Positions 1 to 9,570 of a stretch of DNA of 45,947 bases are shown here, one piece after another; the stretch's first letter is position 1; the number at the start of each line of letters is the position of its first letter. The translations under genes were made by a program, and so were the position numbers. This DNA comes from CAJXUU01 sp963975265 (GTDB taxonomy: Bacteria > Bacteroidota > Bacteroidia > Chitinophagales > Saprospiraceae), in assembly GCA_963975265.1 (NCBI GenBank), contig CAXBGT010000016.1:1-45947 (forward strand). The letters are read 5' to 3'. The notes below the pieces were generated by a model, which was not told the DNA's origin, did no database searches, and saw only the letters and a program-made list of their open reading frames with translations.

Positions 1-717
1 TTTACAAATGGTGATATACATTTGACTTGGAACCCGAGTCCTGATGGCAGTCATGGTCACATAATCTACAGGAAAAAGGAGGATTTACAGTGGGAATTTA
101 TTGCTGAGGTCACAGACGAAAATATATTTGTTGATCCATGCGTGAGCTCCAACACGGAATATACCTACATAGTCAAAGGTGTGAGATTGGAACAAACAGG
201 TAGTGGTTCTTATTATAACACAAGTCTAGGAATTTCGACATCCATTCTAAGTGGTGAAAACCCTAATCTATTAACTTTTTATGCAGATATTGATATGGAT
301 GGTTTTGGTGATTTGGATAGCACAGTAGTTTCATGTATGCAACCTTCTGGATTTGTGGATAATGATTTGGACTGTGATGACACAAATTCTGAAATAAATC
401 CAGATGGAATCGAAATTCTAAGTAATGACATTGATGAAGATTGTGATGGAGAGGATTTAACGGTTGGAATTGCTGATTTAAAGCAAGCAAAAATTAAGGT
501 TTTTCCGAATCCGACGAGTGGGATTATTGGGATTAACGTGGAGAACAAAGTCCAGTTAATGTATCGAATGTATAACGTAAGGGGAGAAGTGATCCGAAGT
601 GGAGAATTAGAGAAAAGTATTGATATATCAGATGAAGTTGATGGGATGTATTGGTTGGAGATAACATCATTGAATGCGAGTACTAGGTTTTCGGAGTTGG
701 TGCAATTGATAAAATAG
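1..717 (+). CDS. T9SS-secreted Fn3 / MopE-like protein, 3' end only
   Basis: The reading frame is open to the first base, so the 5' part lies outside the window; the TTG at 22 is not a real start. What remains shows a fibronectin type III-like segment (about bases 1-250), then an acidic MopE-type metal-binding-like stretch with DIDMDGFGD and DNDLDCDD, as found in many Bacteroidota surface proteins (about 275-460), and a C-terminal T9SS type A sorting domain starting at VFPNPTSG and ending in LVQLIK. By family knowledge such proteins cross the outer membrane through T9SS and stay on the surface or are released. The catalytic or binding part must lie upstream, so the actual function cannot be told. 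No terminator hairpin is obvious after the stop. Confidence 0.85.
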   Translation, partial: FTNGDIHLTWNPSPDGSHGHIIYRKKEDLQWEFIAEVTDENIFVDPCVSSNTEYTYIVKGVRLEQTGSGSYYNTSLGISTSILSGENPNLLTFYADIDMDGFGDLDSTVVSCMQPSGFVDNDLDCDDTNSEINPDGIEILSNDIDEDCDGEDLTVGIADLKQAKIKVFPNPTSGIIGINVENKVQLMYRMYNVRGEVIRSGELEKSIDISDEVDGMYWLEITSLNASTRFSELVQLIK

Positions 718-894
718 GTGGTAAGGAGTAATTGGCGAGTCAAGACTTCAAATTAGCTTGCAGGATGTGCCATCAACATGGCGGTTGATAATACTCCAAT
801 TTTAATATCTAATCCTAGAAGTCTGCATTACAGGACTGTTAATTCATTTATAGTAAATATAATTTTGTTTTTAGGAAACTTGATTCTACATATT

Positions 895-1095
895 ATGACA
901 GGACTTAATTTTTTGTGCATCATATTTGTGATTATTGTGTACCCAATTTCGGAGGTTGGAGCAACCAATTATACGTTTTCTGGAACTGGAGAATGGGATG
1001 AGACTGCAAAATGGGATAGCTATCCTACTACCACAATAGCCTTGGGAGATACTGTTTTTATTCAAGGAGAGTGCATTATAGGTTCAGCATTACAA
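895..1095 (+). pseudogene. 5' fragment of a secreted-protein gene
   Basis: From the ATG at 895 the frame encodes a good signal peptide (MTGLNFLCIIFVIIVYP, cleavage near SEVGA) and then the start of a mature protein (TNYTFSGTGEWDETAKW) typical of exported surface proteins of Bacteroidota. After about residue 60 the frame runs into DNA that reads well as the end of the opposite-strand fragment at 1062-1853 and stops at 1113. I therefore read it as the truncated N-terminus of a larger protein whose remainder was lost at a junction near 1075-1095. The frame is also open upstream to 778, but that extension lacks any signal-peptide character. The exact breakpoint cannot be fixed without an intact homologue. 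Confidence 0.55.
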
Positions 1096-1853
1096 TCAAT
1101 TTCCCATTTCTGAGTGGTGTATTTATCTCTTATTTCATCAGATTCGTGTTGCCAACACCCCGTAAAATCATCAAATAGTTCTTGAAATCCTATTTGTAGA
1201 TCATTGCTTTCTATACAATTATCAATAGAAGCGAATTCTTTTACTTTTAGTAAAATTTCTTGATCAAAAAATAAGTAACCAAATGCATTTGGGCCCCAAA
1301 TACCCCAAGAACGTCCCACTAAACATGAATCATACATAGCACATCCTTCCGGTTCAAAATTCCAATACCACCCAGACGGTAACTTATCTCCAGTTTTCAT
1401 GCTGTCAGTACAAGGGCATTCTTCGCAATTGAGATTGCATAGTTGTAAATTTCCATGAGAATCAGTAAAGGTGCACAAAGAAGATATATGTTTTTTGACT
1501 CTGGCTCCACATTCATCTGAATTATCTAACCAAATTGGAACATGACCATTAAATCGAGGTGCAAATAAATCTAAATCTGTAGAATCAATTTCCCAACCAA
1601 TACCAAACGTTGGGATCATACCTTGAATAACACGATTTGTAGTGTCATGAAAAGCATGATAACTAAATTTAAATAAGACCTCTTCACCTCTTACAAATGG
1701 ATCATCATTATTATTTCCACTAGATCTAGCTAGAATTTCAGTTGTAAATTTCTGATATTCAAAAGGCTCGCATTGTGAGAATGTAGTAACTGAATAACAA
1801 GTGAATAGGAAGTAGGAGATACTCGAACAGATTATTGATTTATATTTGATAAT
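1062..1853 (-). pseudogene. 5' fragment of a Cys-rich secreted-protein gene
   Basis: The minus-strand frame is continuous from 1853 down to a stop at 1062. The first ATG is at 1619, but upstream in frame there is a hydrophobic signal-peptide-like stretch ending SVTTFSQ|C, followed by clearly protein-like sequence (FEYQKFTTEILARSSG, then VRGEEVLFKFSYHAF). No ATG/GTG/TTG precedes it; an ATT at 1851-1853 is the best candidate start, or the start was mutated. The mature part has paired cysteines (LCNLNCEECPCT) and Trp/Gly-rich segments resembling N-terminal regions of large Saprospiria T9SS proteins (from memory, not searched). It ends abruptly near KWEIDC, with no sorting domain, exactly where the plus-strand fragment starts to make sense. 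Confidence 0.5.
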
Positions 1854-1968
1854 ATCCTAAATAGATTTACACCTTTAAATTTACAAAAAAATAAATTATG
1901 AGGATTAAAGACTTCAATGTTGATAGACATCTGAGAGCGTTGGCACAGAAAATATAAAGTACACTTTA

Positions 1969-4713
1969 TTAGATCTTAATAAACTTCTGAGTTGCGGTTT
2001 CATTTCCATAGCGAATTTCGACAATGTAAATACCAGTTTGTAATGCACTTACATCTATATCTGCTTTTGTGCTTGATCCAATGGAATTCATTATGCTTTT
2101 ACCAGATTCTGAAAATATATTGCAACTTTGGAATGTCTCTGGTGATTTAATGGTCAAAATGTTAGTAGTAGGGTTAGGGTAAATTTGGAATTCAAGTTTA
2201 TTGTAATTAACGTCATTCAAAGCGGTAGAATTATACTTGAATAATTGACGCCCCATAGCTGTATCAAATTTTATAAAGTATAGAGTTCCATCTTTATATA
2301 TAACGTCTCGTTGTGATGTTAAGCCAAAAAAAGTGATCAAATCCACGATGTCGCCTGATGTGTTATCCACGAATATTATTGTTTCATTTAAAATCGCAAT
2401 TGTATGCTCCTCAGTCTTGATTAGTTTAGAGACAAGTGAGTTTGTTGTGATTTTGGGAAACGAAATTATATTTGTATAGTTGGTGAATTCTGGATCAAAT
2501 TGATCTATTGAATAGAAGTTTAATCCATTGATACGATTTTGAGAAATTATAAATGAATTATTATTTATTGAATAGACAAATTCTATTGTTCTATCACCAA
2601 ATTCATCAGTTAATGAATAGGTCTCCTGAGTCTCTAAGTTGTATATCTGAAGAGGTTGTAGTGTATTTAAGTTGTTATTTTCATAAACAGCTATATGTTT
2701 ATCTCCCAAATATTTGGTTATATGATTGTCAAGTAGTGGCATATTCTGTAAAGTCATACCATCATAAAAAGTATGGCCAATAGAATTTTTCATTGATAAA
2801 TAGTCTCCATATGATTTTAATGAGCTTAAATAATCATTAGTGGGAACCTCATCTATTAGTTCTGTATTTAGGCCACTAACTCTAAATACTTGATGTCCGT
2901 TTGATAGATAAATATTTCCTTTGTGAACAATAGAATTATAGTAACCGAAATTAGTATTAATGGGGATCCCAAGATTAGTTAATGCATTTTTCTCATAGTC
3001 ATATGTATATAGTGAATCTAATATTTTGAAAAAAGCTTGGTGGTTGATTTCGATAAGGTCATTTGTAAGACTGAAGTTTCTAATCAAACTATCATTTCCT
3101 GTATCGAATTTTTTGATCCTTAATTCAATATCGGCTGTAATTGGAGATTTGATTATATAGAGAATATCATCATTATACACTGAATAATTGTAATGCGGGT
3201 TTGTTATAGATGATGTGCTAAGATTTGGAATGATTCCATAATCAATAACTTCATCGTTTCTGAAACATTTTATTTGATATTGTGAATCTACATTACTTTC
3301 TGCCCAACATATTTGATTATCATTTACTTTTAGGCTGTTGTTTATATATAGTTTAGATACAGGACTATTATTGATTTGATTGTATTCTAGTTCATCAAAA
3401 GAATATAAATTCTCTTCGATTAGGACAAGTTTATCTGCTGTGGTTCCTTTCCATAAATCAGAAAATGACGTAATTCCTGAAATCTCATCATTCAATAAAG
3501 AGGAAATTGAGATAGAATCTTCAAGTACAGTGAAAAGGGGATTGTCAAACTGATTTTTCGAATAAAAACTAACTAAATGCACCTCATTTTTGACTATTGA
3601 AGATATATAGGACACATAAGCTGGAACATGATCGTAGTACCTACTCTTAATGGATAGATTGGACTTAGAAATTAGTTTTATTTGATTTTCGGAATACGTT
3701 AATAGGTATTCATCATTAAGGTCATGTAAGTCATGTATATAGCGAAATGTTTCCTCCTTCATAATACCGTTTAATAAATCTAACGTGGTGAAGTGGTTAT
3801 TTTTTCCAGAAAATAGAATATGATTATCAATAATATCGTTGTAAAATCCGTCAACTTTAAAATTAGTTTTGGTACTAGTAATCAGTTGATTATTCTCATT
3901 GTAGATTCCAGTGATATAATCAAACACACTATCTCTAGTCACTATTATTGAGTAATCTTCTGCTAGATAGACACTACTAAATGTTTGATTATCTGGGATT
4001 TGCAGCACTGTTGTGATTGAAAAATCACTGCAATTGACTTTTATTATTTGATTCTCTTTTCTGTAGATAAAATAATGGTCATTAACATCCGCAGTTTGAT
4101 GATAGAGAACGCCTGTATTTAATTCTATTGAGTCTTGATTATTTAAGTTCGTGATTGTATAAACCTCATCCTCCTCTCCTTCGTCATTTTCAAACCATCT
4201 TCGTAAAATTCGATAGTTAGCTGTAAGACTAAATACTGTTGTACTACTAGGTGCTGTATAGAACTCTTGAGTAATGAGATCGATGTTTATTCGTTTGAAA
4301 TTCGATGGAGCTTGTCGTAAACTGACGAAATCATTATGTTTAATATTCCATTGAGTAAAATAATTTCCACCGTCATATGGAAATAGTATTTCACTATAAT
4401 CTCGGAGATCATAAGCGACACTGCCTTTTTCATTTTTTGTTAAAAAAAAGTTCTTTGTTACTTGGATATCATTTGAGCGAAATAAGTCCGGGTAATATTT
4501 TTCATCTTTCTGTGTTAGTGTATCACCTTGAATCTCATAAATTCTTAGGTAATCATCAGGTGATATCTTTAGTAGTAATTGAGTCGATCCTATTTCCTTT
4601 ACTATAGTTCTGTTTGGCTTTTTGTCCTTGATGATTTCTGTAATTCTTTCTTGACTTATTGTTACGGAAGAGATAATTGAAAATAAAATTAGAATTGATA
4701 ACCTTGTAACCAT
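1969..4713 (-). CDS. large T9SS-secreted protein, function unknown
   Basis: A 914-residue protein with an N-terminal signal peptide (MVTRLSILILFSIISSVTIS, cleavage before QERITE) and a C-terminal T9SS type A sorting domain (FQIYPNPTTNILTI to QKFIKI, roughly the last 75 residues). The region between is made of short beta-strand-like blocks rich in Tyr, Asn and Ile with repeated patterns such as YDxxxxLxxL and LYTYD, compatible with a beta-propeller, but I recognise no named repeat or catalytic motif. It is probably a surface or released protein of adhesin or sensor type; this is inference. It stands alone, with no same-strand gene close by, and no consensus -7 box could be found upstream. Confidence 0.8.
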   Translation of the reverse strand: MVTRLSILILFSIISSVTISQERITEIIKDKKPNRTIVKEIGSTQLLLKISPDDYLRIYEIQGDTLTQKDEKYYPDLFRSNDIQVTKNFFLTKNEKGSVAYDLRDYSEILFPYDGGNYFTQWNIKHNDFVSLRQAPSNFKRINIDLITQEFYTAPSSTTVFSLTANYRILRRWFENDEGEEDEVYTITNLNNQDSIELNTGVLYHQTADVNDHYFIYRKENQIIKVNCSDFSITTVLQIPDNQTFSSVYLAEDYSIIVTRDSVFDYITGIYNENNQLITSTKTNFKVDGFYNDIIDNHILFSGKNNHFTTLDLLNGIMKEETFRYIHDLHDLNDEYLLTYSENQIKLISKSNLSIKSRYYDHVPAYVSYISSIVKNEVHLVSFYSKNQFDNPLFTVLEDSISISSLLNDEISGITSFSDLWKGTTADKLVLIEENLYSFDELEYNQINNSPVSKLYINNSLKVNDNQICWAESNVDSQYQIKCFRNDEVIDYGIIPNLSTSSITNPHYNYSVYNDDILYIIKSPITADIELRIKKFDTGNDSLIRNFSLTNDLIEINHQAFFKILDSLYTYDYEKNALTNLGIPINTNFGYYNSIVHKGNIYLSNGHQVFRVSGLNTELIDEVPTNDYLSSLKSYGDYLSMKNSIGHTFYDGMTLQNMPLLDNHITKYLGDKHIAVYENNNLNTLQPLQIYNLETQETYSLTDEFGDRTIEFVYSINNNSFIISQNRINGLNFYSIDQFDPEFTNYTNIISFPKITTNSLVSKLIKTEEHTIAILNETIIFVDNTSGDIVDLITFFGLTSQRDVIYKDGTLYFIKFDTAMGRQLFKYNSTALNDVNYNKLEFQIYPNPTTNILTIKSPETFQSCNIFSESGKSIMNSIGSSTKADIDVSALQTGIYIVEIRYGNETATQKFIKI

Positions 4714-4872
4714 GACGTGAGTTTATCGTGATTTATAAATATAAAAGTAATTATCTTGAATGCGAAATATTACTTAGAGGGACTCACTTAAGTTAACTGC
4801 CACGACAGTATTGGAAGTTTTACATGTTGGGTTTATGGGGAGGGTTATAATACTAATGAATAGAAATATGAT

Positions 4873-5001
4873 CTAGCTTTGTTCTGGAAGAGCCTCTGAA
4901 AATGGTTCTATTTGAACGTACTTAACGATATCAGATATTTTCTCTGTTGCTTGAATCGAAAATAGGACAGAGAATAAGGTTTTAATGGAAATTGGTTTCA
5001 T
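4873..5001 (-). CDS. possible 42-aa small protein
   Basis: An ATG at 5001 opens 42 codons (start MKPISIKTLFSVLFS, end EALPEQS). It has a basic N-terminus followed by a short hydrophobic stretch, so it may be membrane-associated or a short exported peptide. The reason to take it seriously is its upstream DNA: on the same strand TTG (5061-5059), a 20-base spacer and TACTTTTG (5038-5031), close to the Bacteroidota promoter consensus, about 30 bases before the ATG. The reading frame is also open further upstream, but that part lies upstream of the predicted transcription start. No recognisable family; it could still be chance. Confidence 0.4.
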   Translation of the reverse strand: MKPISIKTLFSVLFSIQATEKISDIVKYVQIEPFSEALPEQS

Positions 5002-5030
5002 AAATGTTTGATTTATGTATTCAGAAAATA

Positions 5031-5061
5031 CAAAAGTAAGTGGGACATCTGCAACTAACAA
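5031..5061 (-). promoter_or_regulatory. Bacteroidota-type promoter for the 42-codon ORF
   Basis: On the minus strand: TTG at 5061-5059, 20-base spacer, TACTTTTG at 5038-5031 (consensus TAnnTTTG). Predicted transcription start near 5025, leaving a short leader before the ATG at 5001. The spacer is one base longer than the usual 19. Confidence 0.5.
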
Positions 5062-5357
5062 TCAACAATCACAAATATAATGTTCACGATGAATTTTGTA
5101 AAGAAGAGTTATTTCTACCCAATAGAATATATGATCCTATGGATAATTAGAAGGGCTAAATTTTTATGAAAAAATTGTTTTATAAAAGTAAATAGTGATT
5201 TGTTCAACTCTGAATCTGTTGTTAAAATAAGCTAAGATGAGATCTTGCATAAAATGAAACCGATTTTTTTGAGGAACTAAATATCGCTCGACTATCAATG
5301 AATTATAAGGGTAGAAATCTATTTATGTTGATTGTTTCTTATTGATCCAACCTAGGC
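5062..5357. other. intergenic stretch, nothing recognised
   Basis: AT-rich DNA between the divergently placed small ORF and the Nudix gene. No ORF with coding character, hairpin or repeat was seen here apart from the flanking promoters. Confidence 0.5.
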
Positions 5358-5365
5358 TATATTTG
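5358..5365 (+). promoter_or_regulatory. -7 box upstream of the Nudix gene
   Basis: TATATTTG matches TAnnTTTG exactly and lies 23 bases before the ATG at 5389. No TTG sits at the ideal 19-base spacing, so this is a -7-only call. Confidence 0.45.
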
Positions 5366-5388
5366 CATCAAAATTCTAGACGTTCTAT

Positions 5389-5907
5389 ATGCAAATATTA
5401 AAAACCCATTATCATCCTGAAGTGAAAACTTTAGAAAATAAATCTATTTTCACAAGACTAGCTACTAGGAGTATAGCAATTCAAGACAATAGCATTTTAC
5501 TGCTATATACTGAAAGATATGAAGACTACAGCCTTCCTGGAGGAGGCTTAGATTTGGGCGAAGATAAAATCGAAGGAATGCAACGGGAGCTTAGCGAAGA
5601 AACTGGTGCCCAAGGTATTACGAACATAAAGCCATTTGGTGCCTACGAAGAATATCGACCATGGCATAAGGCAGACTATGATATTCAGCATATGATTTCT
5701 TATTGTTATACATGTGAGATCAATAAAGAGCTTGGTATTTCAAATTTGGAGTCCTATGAAATAAAAAATGGAATGAAAGCTAAATGGATTAATATTCATG
5801 AAGCCATAAATCACAATAATATGACCATGGCTACAAGTGATAATAAAGGTATGTCTATAGAAAGGGAAACTTATTTATTAAAATTAATTGCTGATAGAAT
5901 AGGTTAG
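5389..5907 (+). CDS. Nudix hydrolase
   Basis: 172 residues. A complete Nudix box (G-x5-E-x7-REL-x-EE-x-GA) spans residues 52-74, with the metal-binding REL-S-EE core at 66-71. The family hydrolyses nucleoside diphosphates linked to another moiety with Mg2+ as cofactor; the substrate cannot be read from the sequence. A conserved-looking block after the box (YEEYRPWHKADYDIQHM) suggests a subfamily with its own substrate pocket. No signal peptide, so cytoplasmic. The gene is isolated between an empty region and a convergent lipoprotein gene; a TATATTTG box precedes it, and the ATG at 5389 fits that promoter. Confidence 0.9.
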   Translation: MQILKTHYHPEVKTLENKSIFTRLATRSIAIQDNSILLLYTERYEDYSLPGGGLDLGEDKIEGMQRELSEETGAQGITNIKPFGAYEEYRPWHKADYDIQHMISYCYTCEINKELGISNLESYEIKNGMKAKWINIHEAINHNNMTMATSDNKGMSIERETYLLKLIADRIG

Positions 5908-6180
5908 TGGTAATTCTGTTGGTAAATTCTGCGAAGGTGCAGGACGGCAGTGGTATTGAGCATTCCTTGTATAGAGAATAAGATCTGTATAAGAATACAC
6001 ATTTTGATAGAATTACAACTTATGTATAGTGACTTTTCATTTCTTGAAGATAATTAGAATTTTGCTAAAAAGAAGCGGATTACCTATCTGACGGAATCTT
6101 GTATTTTTACCTTATCCTTCTAAGTTAGTTGGAATTGCTTGAACAGCATTAATTCTGAAACCAAAATTAATATACCCTTC

Positions 6181-6738
6181 CTAAAAACAAAGAACACAGT
6201 TACTTTCCTCAAAGCCTGAATTCTTCAATTGACAACTCCATCGACAATCCTTTGAATCAAAATCATCAAAATCAATAGTTTCACAATTGATATATTGAAT
6301 CTTTCCATCTAATTTAAATGATTGTTCAGTATCTGTAATTGCAGATATTTCAAGGTTCAGTAATTCAGAACCTTTTGATATAGATTCTGATACAATTGTC
6401 ACGGGTACATTGATTTTATAACCTGAGTGCAGATTGCCAGAGAGTTGATCCAATTCGTTTTGTTCGATTAGTACATTATTTCCTTTAGATATAGTCACCT
6501 TGTAGTTTGTTATCTCAGTAAGTGTGGTAGGAGTGTTATTAAAATCTCCGCCTACATAAATCGATATGGATTGCTCGAATGAATTAAATGCATTTGGCCC
6601 TAGATATAGCCAATCTCGCGTTGTTGATTTTGTCGCTGTGATATTTCCAAAATAGTCTACGCATTCAGTGCATGGGTTTTTACCACAAGACAGAAATGTA
6701 AGAAGTCCAATGAATACTAATAGTAGTAAGTTTTTCAT
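6181..6738 (-). CDS. lipoprotein, unknown function
   Basis: 185 residues beginning with a type II signal peptide; the lipobox is FLSC, with the lipidated Cys near residue 18. The mature part is beta-rich (IYVGGDFNNTPTTLTEITNY and following) and ends in a cysteine-rich tail (KDCRWSCQLKNS, then SNCVLCF); together with CTEC near the N-terminus this gives several possible disulfides, fitting a periplasmic or surface location. No family recognised. It converges with the Nudix gene and is divergent from the Xaa-Pro dipeptidyl-peptidase gene. Confidence 0.75.
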   Translation of the reverse strand: MKNLLLLVFIGLLTFLSCGKNPCTECVDYFGNITATKSTTRDWLYLGPNAFNSFEQSISIYVGGDFNNTPTTLTEITNYKVTISKGNNVLIEQNELDQLSGNLHSGYKINVPVTIVSESISKGSELLNLEISAITDTEQSFKLDGKIQYINCETIDFDDFDSKDCRWSCQLKNSGFEESNCVLCF

Positions 6739-6966
6739 TTTAGGATGATTATTCTTTCAGTAGACCCCACTTGTAAGAGATATGCTGCTTGTGGGTATGT
6801 ATTTTTTCGCTTAATTAAACAGGACTTTTGTACCTTTATTGATATCTTATTTTTATTGAAATTTAGCTATTTATAGAAAGTGACTATTTATTAGTTGACT
6901 GTAGGTTATTTTTAGTTCAATCTTGCTGAATATGCTGGGAGTGTTATAATAATTAGGATAAGTATA

Positions 6967-6981
6967 TTGCCACATTGGCAA
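6967..6981. repeat. short inverted repeat upstream of the S15 peptidase gene
   Basis: TTGCCA-CAT-TGGCAA is a perfect 6-bp inverted repeat with a 3-base centre, 30 bases before the ATG at 7012. It could be an operator or a small hairpin in the leader; it could also be chance. Confidence 0.3.
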
Positions 6982-7011
6982 ATATTAAATTTAAAAATCA
7001 CATAAGACCTT

Positions 7012-8850
7012 ATGAAAAAGCTTACCAAATTAACTTATCTATTAGCTATAATACTGACTCCACTATTCACGGTAATTGCTCAAACAGAAGAGAAATCCGT
7101 TCCCGTTTTCGAAAATGGTGAGGCACAGATTGTACCAGCATTTGAAGATAAGGAAAAATGGATCAGGCACGATCTATGGGTTGAAACCGAATTTGATACT
7201 GATGGTGATGGAAAATTTGATAGAATGCATGTGGCAGTTACCAGGCCCTATCAAACGGATACAGAAGATCTCAAATTACCTATTGTATATGTTTCTAGCC
7301 CTTATTTTGCTGGTGTAGCAGGATTTCAGGATGGTTTATTTTGGAATGTTAAGCATGAACTTGGTGAAACTACAAATGATCGTATTCATACAGACGTTGT
7401 TCGAACAGGAGCGAGACCGATTATTTCAAATTCGCATATTAAAAAGTGGGTTCCAAGAGGGTACATTGTTGTCCACTCTTCGTCTCCCGGAACTGGACTT
7501 TCTCAAGGGGCGCCTACGGTAGGGGGTGACAATGAATCATTGGCCCCGAAAGCGGTAATTGATTGGTTATGTGGGCGCATACCTGGTTATACCTCACTTG
7601 ATGGTAATGAAGAAGTAAAGGCCTTTTGGTCAACTGGTAAAGTAGGAATGACGGGGACATCTTATAATGGAACCATTCCTTTGGCAGCTGCGACAACAGG
7701 AGTTGCTGGACTAGAAGCAATTATACCAATTGCTCCCAATACGTCTTATTATCATTACTATCGATCAAATGGATTGGTGAGATCTCCAGGAGGGTATTTA
7801 GGGGAAGACATTGATGTGTTATATGATTTTATTCATAGTGGTGATGAATCAAAACGTCCTTACAACAATGCGACAGTAAGAGATAAGGAAATGAAGAATG
7901 GCATGGACAGAATTACGGGCGATTATAATGATTTCTGGGCTGGACGAGATTATCTAAATGATATGAAACCCATGAAAGCAGCTTTATTGATGTCACATGG
8001 ATTTAATGATTGGAATGTGATGCCTGAACATAGTTATAGAATTTATGAGGCAGCGAAAGCGAAAGGCTTACCATCTCAAATATATTATCACCAAAATGGA
8101 CACGGTGGTCCTCCACCAATGAAAATCATGAACAGATGGTTTACACGGTATTTACATGGTGTAGAAAATGGGGTAGAGAATGATGCTCGGGCATGGGTTG
8201 TTCGTGAAAATGACGAAAGAGAAAATCCTACTGCGTATCAGGATTATCCCAATCCTGATGCACAAGATGTAACTCTTTACCTAAATCCTGGTGCTCCAGC
8301 TAGTGGAAATTTAAGTTCTGAGAAATCTGAAAATAAAGGAACTGAAAAATTAGTTGACAATTATTCTTTCTCAGGGACTTCACTGGCAAAGGCTGAAATT
8401 ACAAATCATAGATTAATTTATACAACTCCCACCTTGGTCGAGGATGTTCATATATCTGGTACAGCAAAAGTTACCGTCATGATTTCAAGCAGTAAGCCAG
8501 CTGCAAATCTTTCTGTTTGGTTAGTTTCATTACCATGGACCGAAGGCAGGAAACCTAAGATAACAGATAACATTATTACACGGGGCTGGGCAGATCCTCA
8601 AAATCATAAGTCGATAACTGAAAGCGAGCCCTTGGTTGCAGGAAAATTCTATGAAGTAACTTTCAATTTAATGCCTGACGATCAAATTATACCTAAAGGA
8701 CAACAAATTGGTTTGATGATATTTTCAAGTGATAGAGAATTCACTCTATGGCCAACTCCTGGGACTGAGCTAACTGTTGATTTAGATGCGACTAATGTTA
8801 AATTGCCAATTGTGGGTGGCATTAAAGCATTTAATAATGCAATAAAGTAA
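7012..8850 (+). CDS. secreted Xaa-Pro dipeptidyl-peptidase (S15 / CocE-NonD type)
   Basis: 612 residues with a signal peptide (MKKLTKLTYLLAIILTPLF, cleavage near VIAQ). Residues 62-71 carry DTDGDGKFDR, seen in Xaa-Pro peptidases. The alpha/beta-hydrolase core shows the nucleophile elbow GMTGTSYNG with Ser217, the acid in HGFNDW (Asp333) and the base in GHGG (His364), so the triad is complete. The C-terminal third (about 415-600) is the jelly-roll-like X-Pro C-terminal domain. By family knowledge it removes N-terminal Xaa-Pro dipeptides from peptides; the signal peptide places it in the periplasm or outside. There is no T9SS domain. The gene stands alone, downstream of a small inverted repeat. 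Confidence 0.9.
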   Translation: MKKLTKLTYLLAIILTPLFTVIAQTEEKSVPVFENGEAQIVPAFEDKEKWIRHDLWVETEFDTDGDGKFDRMHVAVTRPYQTDTEDLKLPIVYVSSPYFAGVAGFQDGLFWNVKHELGETTNDRIHTDVVRTGARPIISNSHIKKWVPRGYIVVHSSSPGTGLSQGAPTVGGDNESLAPKAVIDWLCGRIPGYTSLDGNEEVKAFWSTGKVGMTGTSYNGTIPLAAATTGVAGLEAIIPIAPNTSYYHYYRSNGLVRSPGGYLGEDIDVLYDFIHSGDESKRPYNNATVRDKEMKNGMDRITGDYNDFWAGRDYLNDMKPMKAALLMSHGFNDWNVMPEHSYRIYEAAKAKGLPSQIYYHQNGHGGPPPMKIMNRWFTRYLHGVENGVENDARAWVVRENDERENPTAYQDYPNPDAQDVTLYLNPGAPASGNLSSEKSENKGTEKLVDNYSFSGTSLAKAEITNHRLIYTTPTLVEDVHISGTAKVTVMISSSKPAANLSVWLVSLPWTEGRKPKITDNIITRGWADPQNHKSITESEPLVAGKFYEVTFNLMPDDQIIPKGQQIGLMIFSSDREFTLWPTPGTELTVDLDATNVKLPIVGGIKAFNNAIK

Positions 8851-9040
8851 AGTTGGCAATATCAAATATAAAACGATTATATATTTTGATTTCACATGCT
8901 TCGTTTTCTTTTCGATGAGACAGTATTTTACCCTCGTGTGTATGCTATCTTATCGATTTTGCGGCAAGCGCTAAATAATTCACGCTGTTTTGTGTTTATG
9001 TATTCTCATCATTCCACTACAATCACCTTTATAGTAAACA

Positions 9041-9544
9041 TCAAGGCACGACAAACCAAAGCTCAATAGAACCGCCCTTGTTAAGAGGAAATTGCGCCTT
9101 AATATGTTCAGCATTCAAATAAATCAAATGCTCTACTTCCATTTTTAGAACTCCTGCACCTTTCCCATGGATTATTTCAATTTTGGGTAGCCGTTGAGCG
9201 ATAGCATTTTCGATGAATGATTGCGCAGCATTTACTTGAAAATCAATTATCCTTTCTGGTCGAGCGTTCATTAAAGATGGATTCAAAATGCCAATATGGA
9301 GATCAATTACCGAATTTAAGGGCTTTGGCGTTTGTTTTATTATTGTCGGTCTAGATATAAATTGTTCCTCAGTATCAGAATGGTTATCTGGTGCATGCTC
9401 TAGGTTTCCAGGGGTGGTCAGAATTACTTTACCATCGATCTTTACCTTTATCTTTTGATCTGCAGAGATACCAGCGAACTTTCCCACTCGTCCCGACTTT
9501 TTAAGTCTCAGTAAATCACCAATCCAAAGTTCACTAATAATCAT
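9041..9544 (-). CDS. Smr-domain protein with DUF2027-like N-terminus
   Basis: 167 residues from the ATG at 9544 (MIISELWIGDLLRLKKSG). The C-terminal half is an Smr domain: DLHIG, then IHGKGAGVLKMEVEHLI with the HGKGxGxL motif. The N-terminal part has a small beta-barrel-like segment (GKFAGISADQKIKVKIDGK) as in Bacteroidota Smr/DUF2027 proteins. Smr domains, known from MutS2, can act as nucleases on DNA or RNA; the role here is unknown. The frame is open to 9592, but a near-perfect promoter lies at 9571-9600, so the longer version would start upstream of its own transcript. An AGAAAGAAG purine stretch precedes the chosen ATG. Confidence 0.85.
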   Translation of the reverse strand: MIISELWIGDLLRLKKSGRVGKFAGISADQKIKVKIDGKVILTTPGNLEHAPDNHSDTEEQFISRPTIIKQTPKPLNSVIDLHIGILNPSLMNARPERIIDFQVNAAQSFIENAIAQRLPKIEIIHGKGAGVLKMEVEHLIYLNAEHIKAQFPLNKGGSIELWFVVP

Positions 9545-9570
9545 ATGGTAAATCTTCTTTCTACAAGTTG

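Noticed and set aside
263..743. Minus-strand ORFs opposite the T9SS gene end
   Set aside because: They lie antisense to a well-supported coding region and show no family resemblance, promoter or signal peptide.
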